Shown: positions 1 through 8,365, numbered from the stretch's first letter. The stretch is 14,090 nt of DNA from KBS-96 sp049585195 (GCA_049585195.1 JBAUZG010000001.1:1-14090); one strand, 5' to 3'. Translations and numbers: made by a program. The notes: generated from the sequence alone by a model not told the origin.

Positions 1-1142
1 AGCCCCCAAATGGCATGCATGACCTTTCGCGCCTGGCCAGGGTAGGACTTACGGATAGAAACCAGAATCAGGTTGTGGAACACGCCCTCGGCGGGCATCG
101 AGATGTCGCGAATTTCGGGCAACTGCAATTTCATCAGCGGGAGGAAGATGCGCTCGATGGCCTTGCCCATGTAGAAATCTTCCATGGGAGGTGGGCCGAC
201 GATGGTTGCCGCGTAGATGGGCTTCCTGCGGTGAGTGATGCATTCGATGTGGAAGACGGGATAGTCGTCGTCGAGCGAATAGAAGCCGGTGTGATCGCCG
301 AAAGGGCCTTCGCGCTTGAGCTCGCCTGGCTCGACATAGCCTTCCAGCACAATTTCGGCGTTGGCGGGAACCTCGAGATCGGACGTTTCGCACTTCACCA
401 TTTCAACGGGCCGGCCGCGCAGGAATCCGGCGAATAGCATTTCATCGATGTCGGGCGGCAACGGAAGTAAGGCCGAAAACATAGTCGCAGGGTCGGAGCC
501 GATCGCAACGGCAACGGGCATGCGGGCTTTTTTGCCTTCGGCCACGAACCGGCGATAGTGTTCGGCTCCTTGCTTATGCTTCTGCCAGTGCATGGCGGTG
601 GTTTGGCCGTCGAACACCTGCATGCGGTAGATGCCGCAGTTGCGCTTGCCTGTTTCGGGATTACGCGAGAAAACCATCGGCAAGGTGATGAATCGGCCTC
701 CGTCTCCCGGCCAACAATGCAGAATGGGGAAAAAATCGAGCGAGAAATCGCCGTGCCGGATGATTTCTTTCGAAGGCCCGCCGCTGACCAGTTTAGGGAA
801 CGAGGACGAAATTTCCTTCAACTTCGGCAGCATTTTCAAGGTGTCGACAAGGCCTTCCGGTTTCTGCATTTGAAGAAAGCCGGCGATGTGTTGCGCGATG
901 TCTTCGATGCTCGAGACACCGAGAGCGATCTCCATGCGCCGTGTACTCGCGAAGAGATTGATGGCGAGAGGCACTGAAGAGCCTTTCGGTTTTTCGAACA
1001 GCAGAGCTGGTCCCTGCTGCTTCACGGCGCGGTCCGCAAACTCGGTGATCTCGAGATGGGGATCGACCTCGAATGGAATTCGTTTCAGCTCGTGCTGCTT
1101 ATCGAGGGCACGAAGGAAGCTGCGCAGATCGTCAAAAGGCAT
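1..1142 (-). CDS. ubiD: UbiD-family prenylated-FMN decarboxylase (3' end beyond window)
   Basis: The minus strand is open from ATG at 1142-1140 to the left edge, giving 380 codons; family members usually have about 480-500, so roughly the last fifth is missing. UbiD enzymes are cytosolic and reversibly decarboxylate aromatic or unsaturated acids using prenylated FMN made by UbiX. Visible hallmarks are the prFMN-binding stretch KRNCGIYRMQVF (about residues 166-177, with the conserved Asn and Arg) and ELKREGPFGDHTGFY (about 274-288), which carries the catalytic glutamates and the family GPFGDHTG signature. VGPPPMEDFYMGKAIER (about 315-331) is also typical. The start faces fabG with only 36 bases between the two ATGs, so the promoters must be packed together or overlap. 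Whether the substrate is the ubiquinone/menaquinone precursor or another aryl acid cannot be told from sequence; the gene symbol marks the family only. Confidence 0.93.
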   Translation of the reverse strand, partial: MPFDDLRSFLRALDKQHELKRIPFEVDPHLEITEFADRAVKQQGPALLFEKPKGSSVPLAINLFASTRRMEIALGVSSIEDIAQHIAGFLQMQKPEGLVDTLKMLPKLKEISSSFPKLVSGGPSKEIIRHGDFSLDFFPILHCWPGDGGRFITLPMVFSRNPETGKRNCGIYRMQVFDGQTTAMHWQKHKQGAEHYRRFVAEGKKARMPVAVAIGSDPATMFSALLPLPPDIDEMLFAGFLRGRPVEMVKCETSDLEVPANAEIVLEGYVEPGELKREGPFGDHTGFYSLDDDYPVFHIECITHRRKPIYAATIVGPPPMEDFYMGKAIERIFLPLMKLQLPEIRDISMPAEGVFHNLILVSIRKSYPGQARKVMHAIWG

Positions 1143-1178
1143 CGTGGCTACTCACACCCATTATCATGAGATGGATTT

Positions 1179-1907
1179 ATGAAAACCGTGTTGATTACCG
1201 GCGCTAGCCGCGGGATTGGAAAAATTTGCGCCCTGACCTTAGCCGCGTCCGGCTATCGAGTGATTGTGGCGGCACGGACCATCGAGAAACTCGAAGAAAC
1301 TGCGCGCGAGGTACAAGCTTCGGGCGGCGAAGCGCATGTCATCGAGATGGATATGGGCACAGAGGAATCGATCAAGTCTGCAATCGGCTCTGTTCTCAAC
1401 GATGTCGGCCAAATCGACATTCTGGTGAACAACGCGGGCATTACGAAAGACGGGCTCGCCATGCGCATGAAAGCCGCCGATTGGAACCAGGTGATTGCGA
1501 CAAATTTGACGGGCGCATTCTTCGCGATACAGCAGGTTCTGCCACGTATGATGCGCGAGCGATGGGGCCGGATTGTGAATATCTCGTCGGTGGTGGGCGA
1601 AACGGGAAATGCGGGGCAGGCGAACTATGCGGCTTCGAAGGCGGGTTTGATTGGGCTGACAAAGGCGCTAGCCCAGGAGATCGGAAGCCGGAATATCACC
1701 GTGAACGCAGTGTCGCCGGGTTACATCGAGACGGATATGACGCGTGGATTGTCGCAGGAACTCAAAGACAAAATGATTGCGCAGACGCCGCTGAGGCGAA
1801 TGGGAACGGCGGAGGATGTGGCGCATGCGGTGAAGTTTCTGGCAAGCGACGAAGCGGGATTTATTACGGGACATGTGTTGGACGTGAACGGCGGAATGTA
1901 TATGTAG
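1179..1907 (+). CDS. fabG: 3-oxoacyl-ACP reductase-type short-chain dehydrogenase (FabG)
   Basis: A complete 242-residue classical SDR, the normal FabG length. It would reduce 3-oxoacyl-ACP to 3-hydroxyacyl-ACP with NADPH in the cytosolic fatty acid synthase II cycle. The Rossmann motif TGASRGIG is at residues 7-14, NNAG at 84-87, the catalytic Asn at 109 (TNLTG), Ser near 137 (ISSVVG) and YAASK at 150-154; the C-terminal GHVLDVNGGMYM is strongly FabG-like. It stands alone, divergent from the UbiD gene and convergent with the DUF4097 gene, whose stop lies 20 bases past its own. Because it is not in a fab operon, it could be a paralogue acting on another 3-oxoacyl substrate, for example in polyhydroxyalkanoate or secondary lipid metabolism. 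The start ATG follows GAGATGG, a weak ribosome binding site. It ends in TAG. Confidence 0.93.
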   Translation: MKTVLITGASRGIGKICALTLAASGYRVIVAARTIEKLEETAREVQASGGEAHVIEMDMGTEESIKSAIGSVLNDVGQIDILVNNAGITKDGLAMRMKAADWNQVIATNLTGAFFAIQQVLPRMMRERWGRIVNISSVVGETGNAGQANYAASKAGLIGLTKALAQEIGSRNITVNAVSPGYIETDMTRGLSQELKDKMIAQTPLRRMGTAEDVAHAVKFLASDEAGFITGHVLDVNGGMYM

Positions 1908-1926
1908 ACGCGGCTTTTCTAAGCAG

Positions 1927-3408
1927 CTATCTTCTCAGAATTTGCACGTTGCCGTTGTTGTCGCTGATCTTCAAAGGGCACTGGCCGCTGCCGATAGTCC
2001 CCGAAATGGCGCTTCCCGAGCCGCCGTTACTGGTCAGGTTTCCGACGACATTAAGCGGCAGCTCGGATTGAATTTTGCCGAAAGATGTATTGGCCATCAC
2101 ATGATAGCTGGCGTTTCCCGGGAGATGGATGCGAACGGGCGAGAAGGAAGTTCGGATTTCAATGGGACGGCACGAGCCTCCGTTCACGTTTACTTCGACA
2201 ACGCCGTTCTGATTTTCGACCGTAACGGCTCCAGAGACTCCGTCGAGCAAGACAGGACCGAAGCTGGTGTTGACGGTGGCGTCGCCATGAACATCGGACG
2301 AGCGCACGCCGCTGTTAGCATTGCGCACAGTGATCGAGCCAGTGTTTTCGGTATGAACCAGGCCAAAGCTGTTTTGCACCGTGACGCTGCCCTTCGCGTT
2401 TGTGACATTGACGGAGCCATTGTTATCGGTGATCGTGGCGCTGCCCGAGATTTCGCCGATATCAACCTGGCCGAACGAGCTCTGAACGGTGACACTGCCT
2501 TGTGCGTTGCGCCCGTTGACCGATCCATTCCTGGTGTTCACGGTGACATCGCCGTTGATGTTCGAGAACAGTACGGGGCCAAAGCCGGTGTTCAGGGTGG
2601 CCGGACCTTTCACGTTATTAGCTTCGACTTTTCCGTTTGAATTATTGACCGTGATCGGGCCCTTGAGATCGGAAACGTTAACCGATCCAAAGGAGTTGTT
2701 GATGGTGGCCGGACCGCCCGAGTCGGAAAGATTCACCGAGCCGTTCGAGTTGACAATGCTGGCGGATTTGGAAACGTTCGACACATCGACCGAAGCGAAG
2801 CGGTCGCGAATCGAAGCGTTGCCGGTAATATCGGAAACATTGACCGAAGCGTTGCTGTTTTCAACAGTAAGGTCGCCGTGGTTGTCGCTGGCTTGAATGG
2901 AAGCGAACGAATTTTCGAGCCGTTGATTACCGCGGCCATCGCGGAAAGAAAGCGATCCATGCGAAGTCTTGATATCGCAATCCGCCCTGACGCCGCTGAC
3001 ATCGACCGCGCCGAAGGAGTTTCGGATCTCGAGGGGAGCGCTTTGCGGAACGGTTATTTCGTAGTGAACGGTATAGGAGACGTTGCGCATTCCGAAAAAA
3101 GAAGAGGGGCGCTCAGGATAGCGCGTCCGGACGGAAACGAGCGAGCTCGAAGGCTCAACCAGGATAGCGATGTTATCGGCAAAGGATTTCGCTTCGTTAG
3201 AATCGGGCGCGGATACACGGATATCGGCGTGAATAGTGACATCGGAAGAGGAGTGAGTGCGAACCACAACGTCGCCGAGACTGTGCTCGAGCCGGAATCT
3301 CTGCCCAGCCTGCATGGTGAGGGTTTTATCGAAGGAGCGAGTGTATTCGTCGCGCCCTAACAGACAGACCGACAGGCAAAGGAGGGCGAGGCTAATTCTT
3401 CTGATCAT
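1927..3408 (-). CDS. Secreted DUF4097-type beta-repeat (adhesin-like) protein
   Basis: A 493-residue protein with an N-terminal signal segment (MIRRISLALLCLSVCLLG) and then a long repetitive region rich in Asn, Ser, Gly and Val, typical of DUF4097/adhesin-like beta-helix proteins. The frame is open further upstream to 3513, but ATG at 3408-3406 is preferred because it immediately precedes a signal peptide and overlaps the anti-sigma stop by 17 bases, suggesting translational coupling. From residue 132 onward, an xxFG or xxNG motif recurs every 18 residues (separate repeat entry). It is the third gene of the sigma/anti-sigma operon and so is probably made on envelope stress or another external cue. 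It is expected outside the inner membrane; LSVC near residue 15 is only a poor lipobox, so lipoprotein status is unclear. Molecular function is unknown. It ends in TAG. Confidence 0.85.
   Translation of the reverse strand: MIRRISLALLCLSVCLLGRDEYTRSFDKTLTMQAGQRFRLEHSLGDVVVRTHSSSDVTIHADIRVSAPDSNEAKSFADNIAILVEPSSSLVSVRTRYPERPSSFFGMRNVSYTVHYEITVPQSAPLEIRNSFGAVDVSGVRADCDIKTSHGSLSFRDGRGNQRLENSFASIQASDNHGDLTVENSNASVNVSDITGNASIRDRFASVDVSNVSKSASIVNSNGSVNLSDSGGPATINNSFGSVNVSDLKGPITVNNSNGKVEANNVKGPATLNTGFGPVLFSNINGDVTVNTRNGSVNGRNAQGSVTVQSSFGQVDIGEISGSATITDNNGSVNVTNAKGSVTVQNSFGLVHTENTGSITVRNANSGVRSSDVHGDATVNTSFGPVLLDGVSGAVTVENQNGVVEVNVNGGSCRPIEIRTSFSPVRIHLPGNASYHVMANTSFGKIQSELPLNVVGNLTSNGGSGSAISGTIGSGQCPLKISDNNGNVQILRR
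2197..3024 (-). repeat. 54-base (18-residue) coding repeats, alternating Phe and Asn rungs
   Basis: Within the DUF4097 protein the key residue of the turn motif falls at 132, 150, 168, 186, 204, 222, 240, 258, 276, 294, 312, 330 and 348, exactly 18 apart each time, then continues less regularly at 365, 383 and 401. From residue 168 the residue alternates strictly Phe (NSFG, TGFG, SSFG) and Asn (NSNG, TRNG, DNNG). The true unit is thus 36 residues or 108 bases. The DNA copies are diverged, so this is a protein repeat and not a recent tandem duplication. Confidence 0.85.
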
Positions 3409-4015
3409 GTTTAACCAGGTCTTCAAGCGTCTGCTGCTTTTCGCGATAGAGCGCGGCCAGTTCCATTTGTAACGAGGTGTTGAAACGGTTCTGTCGAAGA
3501 TTTGCGCGGACATCGCCGATGGCGGAATCGAGCATCACAAGCTTTTCGCGATATGCGACGGCGAGCGGAGAGTTTGCCGTTTTCAGCTTTGGCTCAGCCA
3601 GCGCATAGAGCTTCTCAATGGATTGGCGGTAAGCAGCTTCGTTCCGCTCGACGTCGCCAAGCGCCTGCTCGGTCAGAAACGAGCGGTCTTTCGCCGTTTC
3701 GGCGGGAGGCCGGATCCAATTGAACCACGCGAGGAGCACGGCTCCGATCAACACCGAGGCAGCCATAGCCCACAGTTTCCAATCGGTCCACCACACCGGT
3801 CGCGGGCGAGGCTGGGCGGCTAGCTTCTCGCGAATTCGGGGCCAAAGCTCCGGACTGTCCCACTCGTGGTGCAACTGTTTCGCCGCATCGGAGATTTCAT
3901 TCCACAGACGCAACTCCCGGCGACAGGCGGCGCATATTTTCAGGTGCTCGCGCGCTTCCTGCATGAGCTCGGGGACGGCCAGAGCGCGTTCAAGGTCGCC
4001 ACATTCAAACTTCAT
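3392..4015 (-). CDS. Membrane-anchored zinc-finger anti-sigma factor
   Basis: A 207-residue protein with an N-terminal ZAS-type zinc finger: HLKICAAC gives His24-x3-Cys28-x2-Cys31, with a further Cys at 5. One membrane helix follows at about residues 81-101 (LWAMAASVLIGAVLLAWFNWI). The C-terminal part, about 105-207, is predicted extracytoplasmic and is Glu/Leu/Arg-rich with heptad-like helices. The N-terminal domain should hold the partner ECF sigma factor at the membrane and release it when the outer domain is signalled or the protein is cleaved. Its ATG overlaps the sigma stop (ATGA, 4015-4012) and its stop overlaps the start of the DUF4097 gene, so the three genes form one coupled unit. 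What the sensor part detects is not visible from sequence. Confidence 0.88.
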   Translation of the reverse strand: MKFECGDLERALAVPELMQEAREHLKICAACRRELRLWNEISDAAKQLHHEWDSPELWPRIREKLAAQPRPRPVWWTDWKLWAMAASVLIGAVLLAWFNWIRPPAETAKDRSFLTEQALGDVERNEAAYRQSIEKLYALAEPKLKTANSPLAVAYREKLVMLDSAIGDVRANLRQNRFNTSLQMELAALYREKQQTLEDLVKHDQKN

Positions 4016-4575
4016 GATCGCGACTCCGTTAGCGTACGCTTCAGCTCGCGCTTGGCCTCAAACAGCCAGGTTCGCGATGTGCCCTCGGGAACTTCCAAAA
4101 CAGCGGCGATCTCCGAGTGTTTGAGGCCTTCCACTTCGAACAACAGAAAGACGGTCCGGTGCCGCTCGTTGAGCCGATCGATGGCACGCTCGAGGGAGAT
4201 GCGGAGGGGGACGTCGGTACGGCTTGGGACCTCGGCCAGCGGTGCGTTCTCTTTCAGACGCTGGCGTTTGCGGCCGGCGTCGTAACAGGTATTCAGCAGA
4301 ATGCGATAGATCCAGGTACCGAGTGAGGACTGGCCCTCGAAGGCGTTTACAGAGCGATATACCTTGAGAAATGTTTCTTGCACGGCGTCTTCGGCGTCGG
4401 ACCGGTTACCTAACATGTGAAACGCTATACTTTTCATGCGCGAAGCATGGATTTCGTACACGCGCTCAAAGGCGCGCAGGTTCCCGCGCTTGCAGCCGTC
4501 CACGAGCTGATCGTCGGGGGGCTCATCCGGCAGGCTAGCGGCAGCAAGTTGCGGCAACCCGATCTCCAGAACCAT
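4012..4575 (-). CDS. ECF-subfamily RNA polymerase sigma factor (RpoE-like)
   Basis: A 187-residue sigma-70 family protein with only regions 2 and 4. Region 2 spans about residues 28-97 and includes the core-binding DAEDAVQETFLKVYRSV and the promoter-melting segment GTWIYRILLNTCYDAGRKR. Region 4 spans about 125-180, with the helix-turn-helix around HSEIAAVLEVPEGTSRTWL. It directs core polymerase to a small stress or envelope regulon and is probably autoregulated, as is common for ECF operons. It is the first gene of the operon and ends in TGA inside the ATGA overlap with the anti-sigma gene. I could not find a convincing ECF-type promoter in the 130-base gap upstream. The exact ECF subgroup is undetermined. 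Confidence 0.93.
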   Translation of the reverse strand: MVLEIGLPQLAAASLPDEPPDDQLVDGCKRGNLRAFERVYEIHASRMKSIAFHMLGNRSDAEDAVQETFLKVYRSVNAFEGQSSLGTWIYRILLNTCYDAGRKRQRLKENAPLAEVPSRTDVPLRISLERAIDRLNERHRTVFLLFEVEGLKHSEIAAVLEVPEGTSRTWLFEAKRELKRTLTESRS

Positions 4576-4626
4576 TTCTCGTCTTAATCTTGCGTGTTAG
4601 ACGCCGCAAACCGTTTCGCCGTTTGG

Positions 4627-4652
4627 ACGGGAAAAAGTAATTTTTCGCCCGT
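4627..4652. promoter_or_regulatory. Inverted repeat in a divergent promoter region
   Basis: ACGGGAAAAA (4627-4636), a four-base centre GTAA, then TTTTT, an unpaired CG, and CCCGT (4648-4652): ten paired bases with a 2-base bulge. It lies in the 130-base gap between the divergent ECF sigma gene and the acyl-CoA ligase gene, so it is upstream of both, which argues against a terminator. It could be an operator for a dimeric regulator or a structured leader. Its function is inferred from position only. Confidence 0.4.
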
Positions 4653-4705
4653 GAATCGCACCACCGGCCCGTTGGGATGGGCATGAGCGCGGTAAAATTT
4701 GGCAG

Positions 4706-6328
4706 GTGCAACCACCACTGACCCCATTGAGATGCCTTGAGCGGGCAATAACGGTATTTTCGAAGAAAATAGGCGTCGTTTGCGGGGAAAAGCGATTCAC
4801 TTTCGAAGAGTTGGGACAGCGCTGCGGGCGGCTCGCTTCGGCGTTGAAGGCGCTGGGCGCGCAAAAGGGCGACCGCGTTGCGTATCTGAGCTTCAACACA
4901 CATAAGCTGTGGGAAGGTTATTTCGGAGTGCCTCAGGCGGGCGCCGTCTTGATGCCGCTGAATGTGAGATTTTCGATGACGGAACTTGCAGGAATTGCAA
5001 CGCACGCGGAGCCTCGCATCCTTTTTTACGAAAATGATTTTGCTCCTGCTGTTCAGCAGCTACGTGCAAATTGTCGAAGTATACGGCATTTTGTCGCTCT
5101 GGATGAGGCGACGGAAGAGAAGCTTCATTACGAGACGCTGTTGGAAGAACACGCGCCGGCGCCGCTCGATCTATTCGTTTCGCGCGACGAAGATTTGGCA
5201 GAGCTGTTTTATACCAGCGGTAGTACGGGGACACCGAAAGGAGTGGCTTTGTCACACCGGGCGCTCTACTTTCATGCGCTCGCGGTAGCGGGACTCCGCG
5301 TAGATCCGAGGACCGCAGTCGACCTGTGCACCATTCCATTGTTTCACGCAAACGGGTGGGGACATGCCCATGCGTCCACAATGCTCGGGGTGAAACAGGT
5401 GATGGTGCGGCGATTTGATCCAGTCGGCGTGTTGCAGTTAATCGAGCAGCAGGGAGCCACCGACATGTCCATCATTCCGCTGATGGGAAACGCTCTTATC
5501 AGCGTGCCGCATGCGGAACGGTTTAATTTGTCATCAATGCGGCAAATCGCGATCGGGGGCGCCGCGTCTTCGCCCGCACTTGTCGAGCGTATGGAGAAGT
5601 TGTTTGGCTGTGAAGTCTATTCCGGCTATGGGCTCACGGAATCGGGTCCGGTGTTGACGATGGCGCGATTGAAATGGGACGGGCGTAACACGCCAGATGA
5701 GGAGCGATGGCGGCGGCATGCGTCAACTGGCTGGCCAATTCCGGGCGCTACAGTGCGCGTGGTGGATGAGCGAATGCGGGACGTGCCGAAGGATGGACAG
5801 ACGATTGGCGAGGTGATCGCTTCGTCGGATTGGCTGATGTCGGGCTACTACAAAGAGCCCGAGGCGACGGCCGCCGTGATGACTGGACCTAATGGAGAAC
5901 CGGGTGGAGTAGCTGATGCGCCGCTTTGGCTGCATACAGGCGACATGGCTGTATGGGACGAAGAATGCTACATCATGATCGTCGACCGGAAAAAAGAAAT
6001 CATTATCAGCGGAGGCGAAAACATATCGTCGCTCGAAATTGAAAAGATTATTTACTCGCACCGCTCCGTGCAGGAATGCGCGGTTGTAGCGGCGCCTGAT
6101 GAGCGCTGGGGAGAGATTCCGATCGCTGTGATTTTTCCGAAACCGGGAGAAACCGTCACCGAAGAAGAATTGCTTTCGCATTTGAGCCAGCGTCTAGGAC
6201 GGTTCAAGTTGCCGAGGCGCATTCAGTTTGTGAATGAACCGCTACCCAAGACAGGTACCGGCAAGATCAAGAAAATGGAGATTCGCGAGCCGTTCTGGCG
6301 CGGCCAAGAGAAGCGGGTGAAGGGGTAA
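4706..6328 (+). CDS. AMP-dependent acyl-CoA synthetase/ligase (ANL superfamily)
   Basis: A complete 540-residue adenylate-forming enzyme that would activate a carboxylic acid as acyl-AMP and transfer it to CoA. The phosphate-binding loop YTSGSTGTPKG is at about 169-179, YGLTES at 308-313, TGD at 411-413, the hinge region DRKKEIIISGGENI at 427-440 and the catalytic A10 lysine in PKTGTGKIKK at Lys520. The overall pattern (PLFHANGWG, DRKKEIIISGGENISS) matches medium/long-chain fatty acyl-CoA ligases and the AlkK/DitJ-like group. The start is GTG at 4706, with no strong ribosome binding site and no ATG in frame just upstream; MQPPLTPLRCLERA is nevertheless a typical family beginning. It is monocistronic, divergent from the sigma operon, and ends in TAA. 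The acyl substrate cannot be deduced. Confidence 0.93.
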   Translation: MQPPLTPLRCLERAITVFSKKIGVVCGEKRFTFEELGQRCGRLASALKALGAQKGDRVAYLSFNTHKLWEGYFGVPQAGAVLMPLNVRFSMTELAGIATHAEPRILFYENDFAPAVQQLRANCRSIRHFVALDEATEEKLHYETLLEEHAPAPLDLFVSRDEDLAELFYTSGSTGTPKGVALSHRALYFHALAVAGLRVDPRTAVDLCTIPLFHANGWGHAHASTMLGVKQVMVRRFDPVGVLQLIEQQGATDMSIIPLMGNALISVPHAERFNLSSMRQIAIGGAASSPALVERMEKLFGCEVYSGYGLTESGPVLTMARLKWDGRNTPDEERWRRHASTGWPIPGATVRVVDERMRDVPKDGQTIGEVIASSDWLMSGYYKEPEATAAVMTGPNGEPGGVADAPLWLHTGDMAVWDEECYIMIVDRKKEIIISGGENISSLEIEKIIYSHRSVQECAVVAAPDERWGEIPIAVIFPKPGETVTEEELLSHLSQRLGRFKLPRRIQFVNEPLPKTGTGKIKKMEIREPFWRGQEKRVKG

Positions 6329-6422
6329 GAAGAGAGCATTAAGATCGAACCAAGAATACTTGAAATCCCCGAAAAGCTCCCTGCGATTAGCTTTCAGCGG
6401 TTGAATTCATAAGGCAGAGTGA

Positions 6423-7304
6423 ATGAGATTTCAGAATCTTATGAAGCATACCGGACCGAGGCCGCCCAACCTTCTTCGCATTCTCACACTCAATCTATGG
6501 CAAAGATACGGAGATTGGGCTGCTCGGCGTTCGGTGCTGATTGACGGCATTCGCACCATACAACCGGATCTCGTGGCATTTGCGGAATCTATCAAGACGG
6601 ACGACTACGACCAAACGAAGGAGTTATTGAACTCGGAATTCAGCATCGCACATTCGAAGGCCCGCGATTCAAGTGGAATGGGCGTTTCGATCGCGAGCCG
6701 CTGGCAATTTGGAGAAGTACAGTAGGTGGACCTGAACGTGGCTCCGCGAACGGCTGGGTTCCCCTGCACGAGTCTTGTCGCAGAGGTCGTCGCGCCGAGC
6801 CAGATTGGTCCGCTGTTGTTTGTGAATCACTTTCCGAATTGGCAGTTGAGTTTCGAATACGAACGCGAGTTGCAGGCGGTGTCAACTGCGCGTTTTGTGG
6901 AAGAGCGTATTGGCCAGGGCAACCAACAGGTAGTGATGGTGGGTGATCTCGATGCCGATCCGAACGCGGCCAGCATACGCTTCTGGTCCGGGCGGCAATC
7001 TCTGGGCGGTATCAGCGTCTGCTATCGGGATGCCTGGGAGAGCACACATCCTGAACTTGCGGGTCACACATTCACTCCCCAGAACCCGCTGGTGAAAGAC
7101 GAGGTTGTGAAGGGCATGCGGCCATTCCGAGACTGGCCGTTCCGGCGCATCGACTACGTTTTTGTGCGTTTTGGAGCGCACGGAGGAAATGCATTAGATA
7201 TTTTGGCGTGCGAGCGCATCTTTGACGAGTCTGTCGACGGCGTATGGGCCAGTGATCATTTCGGCCTTGTCGCCGATCTCGTAAGAGTGCCTGCGCAGGA
7301 GTGA
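6423..7304 (+). pseudogene. Endonuclease/exonuclease/phosphatase family protein, interrupted by TAG
   Basis: One frame of 293 positions, split by a single TAG at 6723-6725 (position 101) between ...FGEVQ and VDLNVAPRTAGFP. Both halves belong to one EEP-superfamily metal-dependent phosphodiesterase domain. All expected active-site elements are present: Asn24 (LNLW), Glu55 (FAES), His136 (NHFPNW), Asp175 and Asp177 (GDLDADP), Asp244 (RIDYVF) and Asp278-His279 (SDHFGL). GDLDADP has Asp where many members have Asn. There is no frameshift, so the lesion is recent or a sequencing error; one base change from GAG, AAG or CAG would create it. A GTG directly after the TAG could in principle restart translation of the second part, but that part would lack Asn24 and Glu55. 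The start ATG at 6423 follows AAGGCAGAGTGA. Substrate unknown. It ends in TGA. Confidence 0.85.
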
Positions 7305-7305
7305 A

Positions 7306-8261
7306 CTGGGGCGGCTCGAATAAAAGCCGGAGATTTCAGGCGCTTGCCCTTGCAACGAAACATTGGCGCTGTCGTAGACGGTGAACGGCGTGCCTGATGC
7401 AAGGCTCACGATGGTGTTCAATTGCCAGCTGTTCACGAAGAAACCGGCTGCTTTGGGGGCGTCATGCCACTGAGGCAAGCCATAACTTCCGCTCAAGACA
7501 AAGCGCTGCGTCGCATCGAGGAGCGACGGACGTGTTCGGCGCTCAAATCGAATGGATTCTGCGTAAGATCGTTCTCGCCCGCTACGAGGGTTGGCGCCGA
7601 ACCCGCCATGTTGAGGCTCGAAATGTAATCGAGGCTTTTGGACCACCAATATGAGGCAAGAAAACCGAGGTTGCGCATGAACTGGCGCGAAAACGCTGCC
7701 TGAAGAGCGTGATACGTCGAGCTCCAGCCGTCGGAAATAAGGCCAACGGAAGCGAACGAGCACGAGCCCTGAGCATTGCAATCGGCGTACTCGCGGCGCT
7801 GATCGGCATTTTGTTCGGTGGCATCGGGTCCATAAATGGCCGGATTCGCTTCAATGAAGCGCGGCAGATGCGTGCCCTTGTTTCCAACGTAGCGGACATC
7901 GAGCAAATAGTCTTTGCCCAGAACTCGTTCGATCGAAAAATTCCAATTTCTGCGAATAAGGAGGCGCCATACCAGGCTGGACGGTCAGCACGGTTGCCGG
8001 GCGGACAAAGGCTTGAGTAGCGAAGCGCGGTGTTTGGCCGTTGTAGGGGTCGGTGAAATTCAACCCTGGACCTGATAGCTGGAAAGCCTCCGTCCACGGC
8101 AGAGCTCTGACGGCGGCTTGCAATGGACCGCCCGCTACAACGTCGGCGTTTGAGACGCTGGCCGCGGAAGGGTTGGTTACTAATCCTTCAAGAACACCTG
8201 TGGGATCCTGCGCACGAGCTAGGCCACACAAGCAAACGAACGCCACCACAAACTTGCCCAT
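7306..8261 (-). pseudogene. Oar-like TonB-dependent receptor remnant (deleted, frameshifted)
   Basis: This stretch keeps pieces of a very large acidobacterial-type outer-membrane receptor, normally about 1,000-1,200 residues, in about 320 codons. An intact start (ATG 8261-8259, preceded by an AGAGGGGG ribosome binding site) gives signal peptide MGKFVVAFVCLCGLARAQ and the beginning of a carboxypeptidase-regulatory-like domain (VLEGLVTNPSAASVSNADVV). Near 8143 the sequence jumps to beta-barrel sequence. The frame then shifts near 7945 (WNFSIERVLGKDYLLDVRYVGNKG continues in another frame) and again near 7530 (LDATQRFVLSGSYGLPQW). The C-terminal end is cut shortly after SGFYSSRP, beside the stop of the EEP gene at 7304. 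Intact relatives would form a TonB-powered channel for large substrates; this copy cannot. Confidence 0.85.
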
Positions 8262-8359
8262 TAACGAGAACCCCCCTCTGCCCCTCGGGAAAGATTAAGG
8301 GTTCAGCGAAGGCCACACAATAGTTAAAACCGTGTAGTGTATGAAACAGGCATCGCCCG

Positions 8360-8365
8360 TATAAT
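8360..8365 (+). promoter_or_regulatory. Probable -10 element of the DUF3179 gene
   Basis: A perfect TATAAT lies 30 bases before the chosen start codon at 8396, in the 134-base gap between the receptor remnant and the DUF3179 gene. No good TTGACA-like -35 is visible at 16-18 bases upstream (the hexamer there is GTGTAT), so strength is uncertain. Confidence 0.4.

Noticed and set aside
1942..2896. Plus-strand reading frames of 232 and 135 codons opposite the DUF4097 gene
   Set aside because: They are antisense shadows of the 54-base-period repeat gene; their translations lack any recognisable domain, and the minus frame has signal peptide, repeats and operon context.
2197..3024. CRISPR-like regular 54-base spacing
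   Set aside because: The copies are diverged coding sequence without identical direct repeats or unique spacers; the regularity is at the protein level.
3409..3513. Longer start for the DUF4097 protein at 3513
   Set aside because: It would add 35 residues inside the anti-sigma gene and bury the signal peptide; ATG 3408 gives the export signal at the N-terminus.
6373..6394. AAAGCT/AGCTTT inverted repeat after the acyl-CoA ligase gene as a terminator
   Set aside because: Only six A/T-rich pairs, a ten-base loop and no following T run; too weak to call.
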